Shown: positions 25,861 to 35,085, counted from the stretch's first letter. The stretch is 64,000 nucleotides of DNA from Bacteroidota bacterium (GCA_947501265.1 CANMVY010000002.1:85048-149047); one strand, 5' to 3'. The notes: generated by a model from the sequence alone, not told the origin. Translations and numbers: made by a program.

Positions 25861-27051
25861 ATGAATCTTCACGAATATCAATCCAAAGAAATCCTTTCTA
25901 GATATGGCGTTGCCATACAAAGAGGACTTATTGCCAACACTACAGAAGAAGCTGTTGCAGCTGCTAAAACCCTTTCCGAACAAACCGGAACCGGTTGGTG
26001 GGTCATTAAAGCACAAATCCACGCAGGTGGACGAGGCAAAGGCGGTGGTGTAAAATTGGCGAAATCTTTGGATGAGGTTCAAAGTCGTTCCAATGACATC
26101 ATTGGTATGCAATTGATCACGCCACAAACTGGTCCTGAAGGAAAAAAGGTTCATCATGTGTTGGTCGCTGAAGATGTATATTACCCTGGAGCATCCGAAA
26201 CAAAGGAATTCTACGTGTCGGTTCTATTGGATCGTTCAACCGGAAAAAACACCATCATGTATTCTACTGAAGGTGGAATGGATATTGAGGAAGTTGCTCA
26301 CAATACCCCACATTTGATTTTCAAGGAAGAAATCGATCCATTAGTGGGTTTACAGCCTTTCCAAGCTCGTAAAATTGCTTTCAATTTGGGCGTTTCTGGA
26401 GATGCTTTCAAAAACATGGTGAAGTTTGTTCATTCCTTGTACAACGCTTATACAGATATCGATGCTGCTTTGTTCGAAATTAACCCAGTTCTGAAAACAT
26501 CTGATGATAAAATCATTGCTGTTGATGCGAAGGTTAATTTGGATGAGAATGCATTGTACCGCCACAAAGATTTGGCAGCTTTGCGCGATTTGAAAGAAGA
26601 AGATCCAACCGAAGTTGAAGCAGGACAATTCAATTTGAACTACGTTAAATTGGATGGAAACGTAGGTTGTATGGTAAACGGAGCCGGTTTGGCGATGGCC
26701 ACCATGGACATCATCAAATTAAGCGGTGGTGAACCAGCCAACTTCTTGGATGTGGGCGGAACAGCATCAGCTGAAACGGTAAAAAATGCGTTTCACATCA
26801 TTTTGAAAGATCCCAATGTTAAGGCCATCCTAATCAATATTTTCGGTGGAATTGTTCGTTGCGATCGTGTTGCAAATGGTGTCGTAGAAGCTTATCAATC
26901 GATTGGTGATATTCCTATTCCTATCATTGTTCGTTTACAAGGCACCAATGCAGTTGAAGCCAAAAAAATCATCGATGATTCTGGCTTGAATGTTCACTCA
27001 GCCATTACGCTTCAAGAAGCAGCCGATTTAGTTCGTCAAGTATTACACTAA
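25861..27051 (+). CDS. sucC: succinate-CoA ligase (ADP-forming) beta subunit
   Basis: A 396-residue beta subunit of the TCA-cycle succinyl-CoA synthetase. The N-terminal MNLHEYQSKEILSRYGV, the ATP-grasp region with IKAQIHAGGRGKGGGVKLAKS, the metal site in FEINPVLKTSDDKIIAVDAKVNLDENAL, and the C-terminal NIFGGIVRCDRVANGVVEA are diagnostic. It converts succinyl-CoA to succinate with ATP formation. The alpha subunit gene (sucD) is not adjacent, as is common in this phylum. Single-gene unit with its own -7 box and terminator. Confidence 0.97.
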   Translation: MNLHEYQSKEILSRYGVAIQRGLIANTTEEAVAAAKTLSEQTGTGWWVIKAQIHAGGRGKGGGVKLAKSLDEVQSRSNDIIGMQLITPQTGPEGKKVHHVLVAEDVYYPGASETKEFYVSVLLDRSTGKNTIMYSTEGGMDIEEVAHNTPHLIFKEEIDPLVGLQPFQARKIAFNLGVSGDAFKNMVKFVHSLYNAYTDIDAALFEINPVLKTSDDKIIAVDAKVNLDENALYRHKDLAALRDLKEEDPTEVEAGQFNLNYVKLDGNVGCMVNGAGLAMATMDIIKLSGGEPANFLDVGGTASAETVKNAFHIILKDPNVKAILINIFGGIVRCDRVANGVVEAYQSIGDIPIPIIVRLQGTNAVEAKKIIDDSGLNVHSAITLQEAADLVRQVLH

Positions 27052-27057
27052 AATTTC

Positions 27058-27087
27058 AAAGCCCTCGGAAATCGGGGGCTTTTTTTT
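27058..27087 (+). terminator. intrinsic terminator of sucC
   Basis: AAAGCCC (27058-27064) pairs with GGGCTTT (27076-27082), extended by weaker inner pairs; eight T follow. The next start codon lies five bases beyond. Confidence 0.75.
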
Positions 27088-27091
27088 GCTT

Positions 27092-27703
27092 ATGATTATT
27101 CGAATCTTTCCAGAAAACCCCAATGAAAAACATGTTCGTCAAGTAGCTAACGCTTTACGAAATGGAGAGATTGTGGTACTACCCACCGATACTGTTTATG
27201 CATTTTGCGCCAGTGTGGAAAATCGAAAGGCCACCGAAATGATCGCTCGAATTAATCCGAAACACAACGACCCAACCACTTTTTCACTGCTTTGTTCGGA
27301 CTTATCGCACTTGAGCGATTATTGCGCTCAAATTCCCAATCATCATTTCCGCATGATGAAGGCCCATTTACCTGGCCCATTTACCTTTATCCTCGACGCT
27401 AGTGCTTTGGTTCCTAAAATTATTCACCGCAAGAAAAAAACGGTAGGGATTCGAGTACCCGATCATGCGGTAACTCGTGAGATTATTCGCGAATTAGGTA
27501 TGCCGTTGCTTTGCTCCAGTTTAAAAGATGAAGACGACGTTTTGGAATACACTACCGATCCGGAATTGATCCATGAACGTTATGAAAATAGCGTTTTTAT
27601 GGTGGTTGATGGAGGAAATGGAGATATCATTCCTTCTACGGTAGTCGATTTAACCGATAGCGAAGCGATTGTTCTTCGTCAAGGAAAAGGAATTTTAAAT
27701 TGA
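27092..27703 (+). CDS. YciO-type Sua5/YrdC domain protein
   Basis: A 203-residue YrdC-fold protein. The PTDTVYAFCAS, KTVGIRVPDH and PSTVVDLTD motifs are those of L-threonylcarbamoyladenylate synthases (tRNA t6A37). Overall length and the segments TFSLLCSDLSHLSDY and GPFTFILDAS resemble E. coli YciO more than YrdC, so its role in t6A synthesis is uncertain. I use the ATG at 27092; a TTG at 27086 lies in the terminator tail. No ribosome site is visible and the start sits directly behind the sucC terminator. It converges with rlpA, five bases from that gene's end. Confidence 0.88.
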   Translation: MIIRIFPENPNEKHVRQVANALRNGEIVVLPTDTVYAFCASVENRKATEMIARINPKHNDPTTFSLLCSDLSHLSDYCAQIPNHHFRMMKAHLPGPFTFILDASALVPKIIHRKKKTVGIRVPDHAVTREIIRELGMPLLCSSLKDEDDVLEYTTDPELIHERYENSVFMVVDGGNGDIIPSTVVDLTDSEAIVLRQGKGILN

Positions 27704-27708
27704 AATAC

Positions 27709-28149
27709 TTATAAGTTCGAATTTGGGGTTGAAGTTGAATCTACTTTAAATGGATTTTTTTCATTTGGATTATACACTTCAACTTTCACTTCCACAATTC
27801 CGGCAGCAATTATTCCAATTTTTTTAGCTGCACCAAAAGAGAGATCAATAATTCTACCTTTTACAAAAGGCCCACGGTCATTTACTTTTACAATAACCTC
27901 TTCTCCATTGCGAAGATTTGTAACCTTTAATAGTGTTCCAAATGGATAAGATTTGTGCGCACAAACCATGGAATCGGAGTAGTGACGTTCTCCTGAGGCT
28001 GTTAAATGGCGATTAGCGCTTTTGCTGTAATAGGATGCTTTGCCGAAGGCAACTTTTACACCATCGTTTGCCCCAGCTAGAGTGCAAAATGATACAATTG
28101 AAAATACGATAAAGAATGAAAAGAATTTTAAAATACTCATAGTCTTCAT
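27709..28149 (-). CDS. rlpA: RlpA-like double-psi barrel protein
   Basis: A 146-residue exported protein: signal peptide (about 1-27) and a single double-psi beta barrel with GKASYYSKSANRHLTASGE, VCAHKSYPFGT (catalytic His) and VKVNDRGPF (catalytic Asp), then RIIDLSFGAAKKIG. RlpA enzymes cleave denuded glycan strands at the division site. This one has no SPOR domain, as is usual for short RlpA proteins of Bacteroidota. Contrast with the protein at 1470-2156, which keeps the fold but lacks the Asp. A -7 box (TACTTTTG) lies 13 bases upstream. Confidence 0.9.
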   Translation of the reverse strand: MKTMSILKFFSFFIVFSIVSFCTLAGANDGVKVAFGKASYYSKSANRHLTASGERHYSDSMVCAHKSYPFGTLLKVTNLRNGEEVIVKVNDRGPFVKGRIIDLSFGAAKKIGIIAAGIVEVKVEVYNPNEKNPFKVDSTSTPNSNL

Positions 28150-28162
28150 TTGTTTTATTCAA

Positions 28163-28170
28163 CAAAAGTA
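28163..28170 (-). promoter_or_regulatory. -7 promoter element of rlpA
   Basis: TACTTTTG on the minus strand, 13 bases before the ATG at 28149. Confidence 0.5.
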
Positions 28171-28286
28171 GACACTTTCGTATGAAACGCCTGAAAATCA
28201 GCACAATTACAGGATTTGGTTCAGAGACTTTAACGGCTTAGCCGTTTCATTAAGATTCCATTAACACTCGGTTACGGAAAAATTTG

Positions 28287-28937
28287 TTACCAACCGTCTT
28301 CACCAAGAAGGGGAACAAATCGAAAGTCTTGCAATTCCTCGCGTTGGAACTCTTGATCGGAAACGCGTGTAATTCGGATCATTTTCTGGGTTTGCTTGTC
28401 TCCTACAGGAATGACCATAAGTCCACCGATGGCCAGTTGTTCCATAAGAGCCTGCGGAATGTTGGGTCCTCCAGCGGTAACAATGATTTTATCGAAGGGG
28501 GCAAATTGAGGCAACCCTAATGTTCCATCACCCAAAAAGGTATTGAACTGAAAACCAGCTAGGCTTAAGAACTTTTTGGTTTTAGAATAGAGAACTTTAT
28601 TTCGTTCAATGGAATAAACTTTGGCACCTAATTTTGAGAGCACTGCTCCTTGATAGCCTGAACCGGTTCCAATTTCCAATACCTTTTCTCGTCTCTTGAT
28701 TTCCAATAAAGAAGTCATGAAAGCCACCGTAAACGGGTGGGAAATGGTTTGATCTTCTCCGATGGGAAAAGCGACATCTTCGTAGGCTTTTTCAAGGAAA
28801 ACCGTATCCAAGAACCAATGACGAGGAACAGCTTTCATCGCTTCAAGTACGGCATCGGAGGTGATTCCTTTTTGTTTAAGGGTTTCAATGAGTTGATTGC
28901 GTAAACCTTGTTGCCGAAAATTATCCTCTAATGTCAT
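28287..28937 (-). CDS. pcm: protein-L-isoaspartate O-methyltransferase
   Basis: A 216-residue SAM-dependent methyltransferase that repairs isoaspartyl residues in aged proteins. Motif I VLEIGTGSGYQGA binds SAM; DQTISHPFTVAFMTSLL, IERNKVLY and FDKIIVTAGGPNIPQAL are family signatures. I use the ATG at 28937 because a perfect -7 box (TACCTTTG) ends four bases before it; an ATG further upstream at 29003 would run through the promoter. No good terminator follows; a small AACGGC/GCCGTT hairpin lies at 28232-28246. Confidence 0.94.
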   Translation of the reverse strand: MTLEDNFRQQGLRNQLIETLKQKGITSDAVLEAMKAVPRHWFLDTVFLEKAYEDVAFPIGEDQTISHPFTVAFMTSLLEIKRREKVLEIGTGSGYQGAVLSKLGAKVYSIERNKVLYSKTKKFLSLAGFQFNTFLGDGTLGLPQFAPFDKIIVTAGGPNIPQALMEQLAIGGLMVIPVGDKQTQKMIRITRVSDQEFQREELQDFRFVPLLGEDGW

Positions 28938-28941
28938 AAAA

Positions 28942-28949
28942 CAAAGGTA
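28942..28949 (-). promoter_or_regulatory. -7 element of pcm, leaderless spacing
   Basis: TACCTTTG, then TTTT, then ATG. Perfect consensus with the four-base gap seen at six other starts. Confidence 0.65.
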
Positions 28950-29082
28950 ACCGCACATCTCCACTCTTTGTTGAGTGTTGAAAAATGGAAGAAGGATGTA
29001 CAAAGTCGAAAAATTTCAAAAAATGTGGAAAGTTGATGAATAGGAAATCCCATCACTAGGGAATTTGAGCCAATAAAATCCT

Positions 29083-29090
29083 TAAATTTG
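29083..29090 (+). promoter_or_regulatory. -7 promoter element of lipoprotein operon
   Basis: TAAATTTG, 14 bases before the chosen ATG at 29105 (8 before the ATG at 29099). Confidence 0.45.
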
Positions 29091-29104
29091 AGTTTTCCAT
29101 GCTC

Positions 29105-29962
29105 ATGAAGAAACTGAAGTTTGTTTTTTTCTTTCTGGTTGTTCTGCAAAGTTGTTCGGTCATCGATCCGGTTGAAAAAACTCCTGCCTACCTCTACCTT
29201 CAACCTTTCGAAGTATTGGATTCTTCATTTGCTTACCATGGAAGCATTCGGCACCGGATTAAAGACGGTTGGGTATACATCAACGATGAGTACTTAGGTG
29301 CTTTTGAATTACCAGCAAAAATTCCTGTGATCGCTGAAGGTCCCACCAAAATCGTGGTTTCTCCCGGTATTCTTAGCAACGGAATCGCTGGAACTCGTTC
29401 CATTTATCCGGGCTATCGCCCTTTTGCTAAAACTATTTCTTTATCTCCCTTAAAAACAGATTCCCTTTCGCTGAAAACCTTTTACAATTCCTACCTAAAA
29501 TTTGTGGTATTAGAAGATTTTGAGTTGAGCAATACCTTCGAAAATATGTTCAATGCAGATACCACTTTTTACATCGATACCATCAATCCGTATGAAGGAA
29601 GGCGGTCGCTGGCATGGTCCCTGGAGGATTCCTTTCCAACCGTGAATTTCAGAACGAAAAATGATTTAATCATTCAGGGTGGAGGACGCCCCGCATTTAT
29701 GGAATTGGATTATCGATGCAATAATCCGTTTACCATTTACTTGGATGTTTACAGCTCTGGAGGATTGGTTCAATACCCGTTTTTCATTGTTAATCCTAAA
29801 GAAACCTGGAACAAGTTGTACATCAACCTCACTCCAGCCATTGCAGAACTTCCCCAGAACTCCAAAATTCGTTTGCGGTTTTATTCTTTGTTCCAAAGCT
29901 CATCCACCAAAAAAGGTTGGGGAGAAATTGATAATGTGAAGGTGTTTTACACCGACAATTGA
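29105..29962 (+). CDS. lipoprotein of unknown function
   Basis: A 285-residue protein with a lipoprotein signal peptide (KKLKFVFFFLVVLQSC, lipobox LQSC, lipid-Cys about residue 17). After the Cys the chain is mostly beta (YLYLQPFEV, GWVYINDEYLGAFELPAKIPVI, VVLEDFEL, FMELDYRCNNPFTIYLDVY, GWGEIDNVKVFYTD), resembling a carbohydrate-binding-like jelly roll in its second half. No named family recognised. An alternative ATG lies at 29099. It is five bases ahead of a sugar-phosphate transferase gene, so it may serve surface-polysaccharide assembly or anchoring. Confidence 0.75.
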   Translation: MKKLKFVFFFLVVLQSCSVIDPVEKTPAYLYLQPFEVLDSSFAYHGSIRHRIKDGWVYINDEYLGAFELPAKIPVIAEGPTKIVVSPGILSNGIAGTRSIYPGYRPFAKTISLSPLKTDSLSLKTFYNSYLKFVVLEDFELSNTFENMFNADTTFYIDTINPYEGRRSLAWSLEDSFPTVNFRTKNDLIIQGGGRPAFMELDYRCNNPFTIYLDVYSSGGLVQYPFFIVNPKETWNKLYINLTPAIAELPQNSKIRLRFYSLFQSSSTKKGWGEIDNVKVFYTDN

Positions 29963-29967
29963 ACTGA

Positions 29968-31380
29968 ATGAAAAAGAGGATCGACACCCTTGCTTTTGCG
30001 TTCTTGGACCTCCTTTCGGTGGTGTCGGGTTGGTACATTTTTAACCTTTACCGAAAATCCTTTTTCCCAAAGGAAGATTTGGAAATCCTACCTTTAAATT
30101 CCCTCGAATTTTTTGAAAAATCCTCCATCATTGTCGCTTTTTGGATCATTCTTTTTCTCATCGGAGGATCTTACCGAGATGTTTACCGAAAAAGCCGATT
30201 AACCGAAGTTGGGAAAACCTTGGTTCAAACGTTTATTGGAACCATGATCATCTTTTTTGCGGTTTTGTTGAACGACCCCGTTGATCATTATCAAACGTTT
30301 TATTTATACTTTTTCGGCTTATTGATCATTCAGTTTTTGTTAACTTCCATTTTGCGTTCCATCTTTTTAACTCGAATTTTTCGCCGCCTCCGAAGTGGGA
30401 AACTTTACTTTAAAACGCTATTGATTGGAGGCGGGAAAAGAGCCAAAAACCTTATTCGGGAAATGGAAGGCCCGAAGGGAATGCCCGGATACCGATTTGT
30501 AGGCTTTATTGATCCAAAGCTCAACGGAGCACCCATAATTGAAAATCAGGTACCTTTGGTAGGAGAAGGGATCGAAGCCATTGCGAAAGCTATTCTAGAA
30601 TTTGAACCCGAGGAAGTATTCATTGCTTTAGAAAAAACCGAACACGAAAAATTTCGTGAAATCATTCAAATTCTTAAAAATCATCGGGTAATCATTCGAA
30701 TTGTTCCCGATATGTACGACATCATGTTGGGCTTGGTGAAAATGCAACAAATTTTTGGTGCCATTCTCATCGAAGCTTCTCCAGAATTATTCCCAGCTTG
30801 GCAAGCTCCCATCAAGCGAATTCTAGACATTTTCGTTTCTTTCTTCGCCATTCTCCTCCTATCTCCCATTTACATTTATGTTGCCTTACGCGTAAAATTA
30901 TCATCTGAGGGATCCATCTTATTCAAACAAGAACGAATTGGAATCAATGGTAAACCCTTCTTTATTTGGAAATTCCGATCCATGGTAGAAAACGCTGAAA
31001 AAACAGGTCCCGCCCTTTCTTCTACCGCCGATCAACGCATTACCCCATGGGGAAAAACCATGAGAAAGTATCGCCTGGACGAATTACCCCAATTTTTCAA
31101 TGTTTTAAAAGGCGATATGTCGCTGGTTGGATATCGACCAGAACGGCAATATTACATAGACCAAATTGTTCAGAAAGCGCCTCATTACCAGCAATTACTC
31201 CATATAAAACCCGGAATTACCTCTTGGGGAATGGTGAAATACGGGTATGCTTCAAATGTGGATGAAATGGTGGATCGATTGAAATTCGACTTGTTGTACA
31301 TCGAAAACATGTCGCTCCTGGTTGATTTTAAAATTTTGATTTATACCAGTTTAATCATCGTAAGAGGTAGAGGAATTTGA
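29968..31380 (+). CDS. polyprenyl-phosphate sugar phosphotransferase (WbaP/WcaJ-type)
   Basis: A 470-residue polyprenyl glycosylphosphotransferase. Four to five N-terminal transmembrane helices (about 8-130) lead to a Rossmann-like CoA-binding-like domain (LIGGGKRAKNLIREM, about 150-270), a membrane hairpin (about 272-300), and the catalytic bacterial sugar-transferase domain with ERIGINGKPFFIWKFRSM, RKYRLDELPQFFNVLKGDMSLVGYRPE. It transfers a sugar-1-phosphate to undecaprenyl phosphate to start a polysaccharide. The M16 peptidase gene follows after one base. Confidence 0.93.
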   Translation: MKKRIDTLAFAFLDLLSVVSGWYIFNLYRKSFFPKEDLEILPLNSLEFFEKSSIIVAFWIILFLIGGSYRDVYRKSRLTEVGKTLVQTFIGTMIIFFAVLLNDPVDHYQTFYLYFFGLLIIQFLLTSILRSIFLTRIFRRLRSGKLYFKTLLIGGGKRAKNLIREMEGPKGMPGYRFVGFIDPKLNGAPIIENQVPLVGEGIEAIAKAILEFEPEEVFIALEKTEHEKFREIIQILKNHRVIIRIVPDMYDIMLGLVKMQQIFGAILIEASPELFPAWQAPIKRILDIFVSFFAILLLSPIYIYVALRVKLSSEGSILFKQERIGINGKPFFIWKFRSMVENAEKTGPALSSTADQRITPWGKTMRKYRLDELPQFFNVLKGDMSLVGYRPERQYYIDQIVQKAPHYQQLLHIKPGITSWGMVKYGYASNVDEMVDRLKFDLLYIENMSLLVDFKILIYTSLIIVRGRGI

Positions 31381-31381
31381 T

Positions 31382-32620
31382 ATGTTAGTATTTGAAAAAA
31401 TGGAGTTACCCAATGGTTTACGGGTAATTTTTCACCAGGATTTATCGACGCCCCTGGCAACCGTGAATATTCTCGTAGGCGTTGGGGCGAGGGACGAAAA
31501 TCCAGATCACACCGGATTTGCCCATTTGTTTGAACATCTGATGTTTGGAGGAACGCCCCTCATTCCCGAATACGACGCCTTTGCCCAATCTATCGGTGCC
31601 GAAAACAATGCATTTACCTCCAACGATTTTACCAATTACTACATTACCGTTCCATCCCAAAATTTGGAATCGGCCCTCTACCTCGAAGCCGATCGGATGC
31701 GAGAAATAGAACTTTCGGAACGATCGCTTGATGTTCAAAGAAAAGTAGTGATTGAAGAATTTAAACAACGGTATTTAAATCAACCTTACGGCGATGCGTG
31801 GCTGGAATTACGTCCCCTCGCCTACTTCAATCACCCCTATCGATGGGCAACCATTGGAAAAGAAATTGAACACATTGAAAAGTCGAAACTCTCCGATGTG
31901 AAGCATTTTTTTGAAACGTTTTACGTCCCGCAAAATTCCATCTTATCCATATCAGGAAACTTTCAAATGGATCAAGTCAAAACATGGATTGATCGCTATT
32001 TTTCGTTTCAAAAACCAGGGCAGCAGAACCCAAAGGCGTACGCTCAAGATCATCCAAATCGTTCAGGAAAGCGAAAGGATCTCGAACAAGAAGTACCCCA
32101 AAATGCGTTTTATTGGGCCTTCCCCATCGTTGGCAGAAACCATCCCGATTATTACGCTACCGATTTAATTAGCGATGTTTTGGGAAGAGGTAAATCTTCC
32201 CGATTAAAAGAAAACTGGCTGAAAAATAATCCGCTTTTTTCTCAAATTAATGCCTACGTAACCGGTGATGAAGATCCAGGATTAATGGTCATTCAAGGGA
32301 ATTTACTTCCCGAAACCACTTGGGAAGAAGCTGAAAAAGCGATTTGGAGTGATTTACATTTGCTTTGCAATGAATTGATTTCGGACTACAATCTCGAAAA
32401 AATCAAAAATCAATACCAAACGTCTCAGGCATTTTCCAACATCGATTCATCTTCCATTGCTTTAAACTTGGCTTATTTTGAATGGCTTGGCGATGCAAAA
32501 CGGATTCATCAAGAAGACGAAAAATACATGAACGTTTCGCCTACCGAGATTCAAAGATTGGCGAAGGAAATTTTCAACGCTTCATCCCTTTCATCCATTT
32601 ACTACCATCCCAAATCATGA
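31382..32620 (+). CDS. M16 family zinc peptidase, catalytic partner
   Basis: A 412-residue pitrilysin-family (M16B) protease. The zinc motif HLFEH is at 48-52, with the distal Glu in KVVIEEFKQRY, the inverted-HExxH arrangement of active members. Small M16B proteins act as heterodimers with an inactive partner, encoded here next with an ATGA overlap. No signal peptide is evident, so it may be cytoplasmic or exported by another path. Substrate unknown. Confidence 0.94.
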   Translation: MLVFEKMELPNGLRVIFHQDLSTPLATVNILVGVGARDENPDHTGFAHLFEHLMFGGTPLIPEYDAFAQSIGAENNAFTSNDFTNYYITVPSQNLESALYLEADRMREIELSERSLDVQRKVVIEEFKQRYLNQPYGDAWLELRPLAYFNHPYRWATIGKEIEHIEKSKLSDVKHFFETFYVPQNSILSISGNFQMDQVKTWIDRYFSFQKPGQQNPKAYAQDHPNRSGKRKDLEQEVPQNAFYWAFPIVGRNHPDYYATDLISDVLGRGKSSRLKENWLKNNPLFSQINAYVTGDEDPGLMVIQGNLLPETTWEEAEKAIWSDLHLLCNELISDYNLEKIKNQYQTSQAFSNIDSSSIALNLAYFEWLGDAKRIHQEDEKYMNVSPTEIQRLAKEIFNASSLSSIYYHPKS

Positions 32621-33873
32621 AGGCTCCCGAAATTCAACCTTTAATTTCCATCCCTCATCAGGTTGCAAAAAGTCAAATTTTCTCCAATGGTTGCGGTCTC
32701 CATTGGTTAGAAGGCGGATCCCAAGAAGTTGCGAAAATTGAATGGATTTGGGAGCATCAACCCATCGAAGGCATTGCGGCTTGGGAAAAAGACTTGGTTC
32801 AAAAAATGCAATTTGAGGGCAGCGAAAGTTATTCTAGAAAGCAAATTTCAGAACTTTTGGATTTTTATGGGATTTATTCTCAATTCGAAGGATGGATGAA
32901 TTACAGCTCTTTGGTTTGGCACGGATTAACTCGAAATTTGCCATCATTGGTTGATGTTTTGTTCGATGTACAATTGAAACCAACCTTCCCAGAAACGGAG
33001 TGGAAAACCTTTCAACAAGCCGAAATTCAATCTTTCCATTTGTCATGCGAGCGAGTAAATAACCTTGCTCGCAGACTATTCAACCAGCATTTGTTTTCCA
33101 ATCACCCTTACGGATTAACCATCAGTGAAAATGGAATTCGGGAGATGGATACCCAACGATTGCACCACATTCACTCAAAACTTTTTAAAAAACCATTTCA
33201 CGTTTTTGTTTCAGGCAAAAACATTGGAGAATTGGTTGAGATGATTGGAGAAAAAATGGAAGGTTTATTTCTCGAAAAAAATGATAATAAAGACATCCTA
33301 CCAATTTCTTACCAAAAAGAACTTTTGTTTCAAGAGAAAATGGGTGCTCAACAAAATTGCATCCGAATTGGTCGCTTAGCCGTTGGAAGAAATCATGAGG
33401 ACTTTCATGGATTTCAAGTATTAAATACCATCATTGGAGGATATTTTGGTTCTCGTTTGATGAAAAATTTACGAGAGGATAAAGGATTAACCTACGGAAT
33501 TGGAAGCATGAGCTATCCCTTTTTCGAGCAGAGCATGTTTTTCATCAATGCTGAAGTAAAAGCTACCGAAGCTCAATTGGCTTTGGATGAAATTCAAAAA
33601 GAACTGATGACCCTGCAAAAAGAGTTGATCAGTGAAGATGAATTGAACTTGGTCATCAGCACCATGCAAGGACAAATGATCCAAGGATGTGACGGAATTT
33701 TTGCTCACATGGATCGAAATAAAAACATCATTTTGAACCAGTTATCCAGCGATTATTACCAATCATTCTTTGAAAAATTGAATGAAATTCGTCCTGATGA
33801 AATTCAGGAATTGAGTCAAAAATATTTGAACTGGGACGACCTTTTGAGGGTGAATATTGGATTAAGAAATTAG
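32617..33873 (+). CDS. M16 family peptidase-like protein, inactive partner
   Basis: A 418-residue M16-fold protein lacking HxxEH: the corresponding N-terminal segment reads LVQKMQFEG. The C-terminal domain keeps the substrate-binding Arg/Tyr block (SRLMKNLREDKGLTYGIG) typical of the non-catalytic subunit. It should pair with the product of the preceding gene. The ATG at 32617 forms an ATGA overlap with that gene; an ATG at 32482 would start inside it. The end overlaps the convergent chromate transporter gene by 12 bp. Confidence 0.92.
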   Translation: MKAPEIQPLISIPHQVAKSQIFSNGCGLHWLEGGSQEVAKIEWIWEHQPIEGIAAWEKDLVQKMQFEGSESYSRKQISELLDFYGIYSQFEGWMNYSSLVWHGLTRNLPSLVDVLFDVQLKPTFPETEWKTFQQAEIQSFHLSCERVNNLARRLFNQHLFSNHPYGLTISENGIREMDTQRLHHIHSKLFKKPFHVFVSGKNIGELVEMIGEKMEGLFLEKNDNKDILPISYQKELLFQEKMGAQQNCIRIGRLAVGRNHEDFHGFQVLNTIIGGYFGSRLMKNLREDKGLTYGIGSMSYPFFEQSMFFINAEVKATEAQLALDEIQKELMTLQKELISEDELNLVISTMQGQMIQGCDGIFAHMDRNKNIILNQLSSDYYQSFFEKLNEIRPDEIQELSQKYLNWDDLLRVNIGLRN

Positions 33874-35082
33874 GACCATATTGAGGATTCCGGCTAAGAT
33901 TCCTAACGCCACAATGTAATGGGAAGCCATGCGTAAGAACAATTGAGCCAAAACCACGGCTACAACGATGGCGCAATTCAAAAAGACATTTGATTGATCT
34001 CCTTGAAAAACAATGCTTTTACAGAAAATTAAGAAAGCCGAAATGATGAGCCCCAATGCTGCAGCATTGAGTCCGAGCAACGATTTTGCAACGCCGCGGC
34101 TTCGTTTTATTTGGTTCCAAATGGGAAAGGTGAAGAGAATAAAGAAAATTCCAGGTGCAAAAATTCCGATCATTCCTGCGAGCCCTCCAATAATTAGCCA
34201 CCAGTTCGATTGGGTTTCATTGTAAAGTGAAACCCCTGAAATAAAACTTGAAAATGAAAAAACAGGACCGGGAACGCCTTGAGCAATACCATAACCCGTT
34301 AAAAATTCTGATTCGGAAACATAATGTTTGAAGTGAACAAAATGCTCAAACATGATGGGAATCAACACCTGTCCGCCTCCAAATACCAAAGAACCATATT
34401 GATAGTTGTTTTGCAGGATGAGTAAACTGCGTTCACCAAGCAAATTTCCCAACAAGGCCAATAATACAAATAATCCGGCCCAAGCAAATAAATACCTCCA
34501 AGAAATTTTAAGGTTAACTATTTTTTCGGTATTCTCCAATTCACGACTAAATGTAAAGGAAATGAACCCAGAAAGAAGAAGTGAAAACGGAATTAAATAC
34601 GGAGATCTGAACCACACGTTTGCGGTAGCCACAAGGACAGTAATGATGATGGCTAAGGGCGTTTTCCAATTTCCTTTAGCCAAACGAATGGCTGCAACCG
34701 CAATAAAACCCGTTGCGATGGGCGATAAAAATTGAAGAAACGAAAGGTCCCAATGCAGCCGCTCTACGTGCACATAAATGAGTGCGATGAGGGTCATGAG
34801 AATCGAAGCCGGCAAAACCCAAATGAGCAAGGAGGTTGCCGCCAAAGAAACCCCTCCAATCTTGTAACCGATAGCGGCAACCGTTTGGGTACTCGAAGGT
34901 CCCGGCAAAGCCGAACACAACGCATTGATTTCCAAAAACTCTTCCTTGGTCAAGTATTTCCGTCGGCGAACGAACAAATCCAACATTAAGGAAATATGGG
35001 CATAAGGACCTCCAAAGGAAAGAAAAGACAACGTAAGAACGTCTCTTAAAAATCGAAATGCCTTATATCGAGAAAACCGCAA
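33862..35082 (-). CDS. chrA: chromate transporter, long (two-domain) form
   Basis: A 406-residue inner-membrane protein with about 10-12 helices and two CHR domains. The first has LSFLSFGGPYAHISLM and ALPGPSSTQTVAAIGYKIGG, the second LVFGGGQVLIPIMF and GYGIAQGVPGPVFSFSSF, the paired FGG and PGP motifs of the family. ChrA proteins export chromate, though many genomic copies have unknown natural substrates. It starts three bases after the oxygenase gene and shares its promoter. Confidence 0.93.
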   Translation of the reverse strand: MRFSRYKAFRFLRDVLTLSFLSFGGPYAHISLMLDLFVRRRKYLTKEEFLEINALCSALPGPSSTQTVAAIGYKIGGVSLAATSLLIWVLPASILMTLIALIYVHVERLHWDLSFLQFLSPIATGFIAVAAIRLAKGNWKTPLAIIITVLVATANVWFRSPYLIPFSLLLSGFISFTFSRELENTEKIVNLKISWRYLFAWAGLFVLLALLGNLLGERSLLILQNNYQYGSLVFGGGQVLIPIMFEHFVHFKHYVSESEFLTGYGIAQGVPGPVFSFSSFISGVSLYNETQSNWWLIIGGLAGMIGIFAPGIFFILFTFPIWNQIKRSRGVAKSLLGLNAAALGLIISAFLIFCKSIVFQGDQSNVFLNCAIVVAVVLAQLFLRMASHYIVALGILAGILNMVLIS

Positions 35083-35085
35083 AAG

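Noticed and set aside
28232-28246. Small hairpin AACGGC-TTA-GCCGTT between rlpA and pcm
   Set aside because: Six-pair stem without a T-run on either strand; not a credible terminator.
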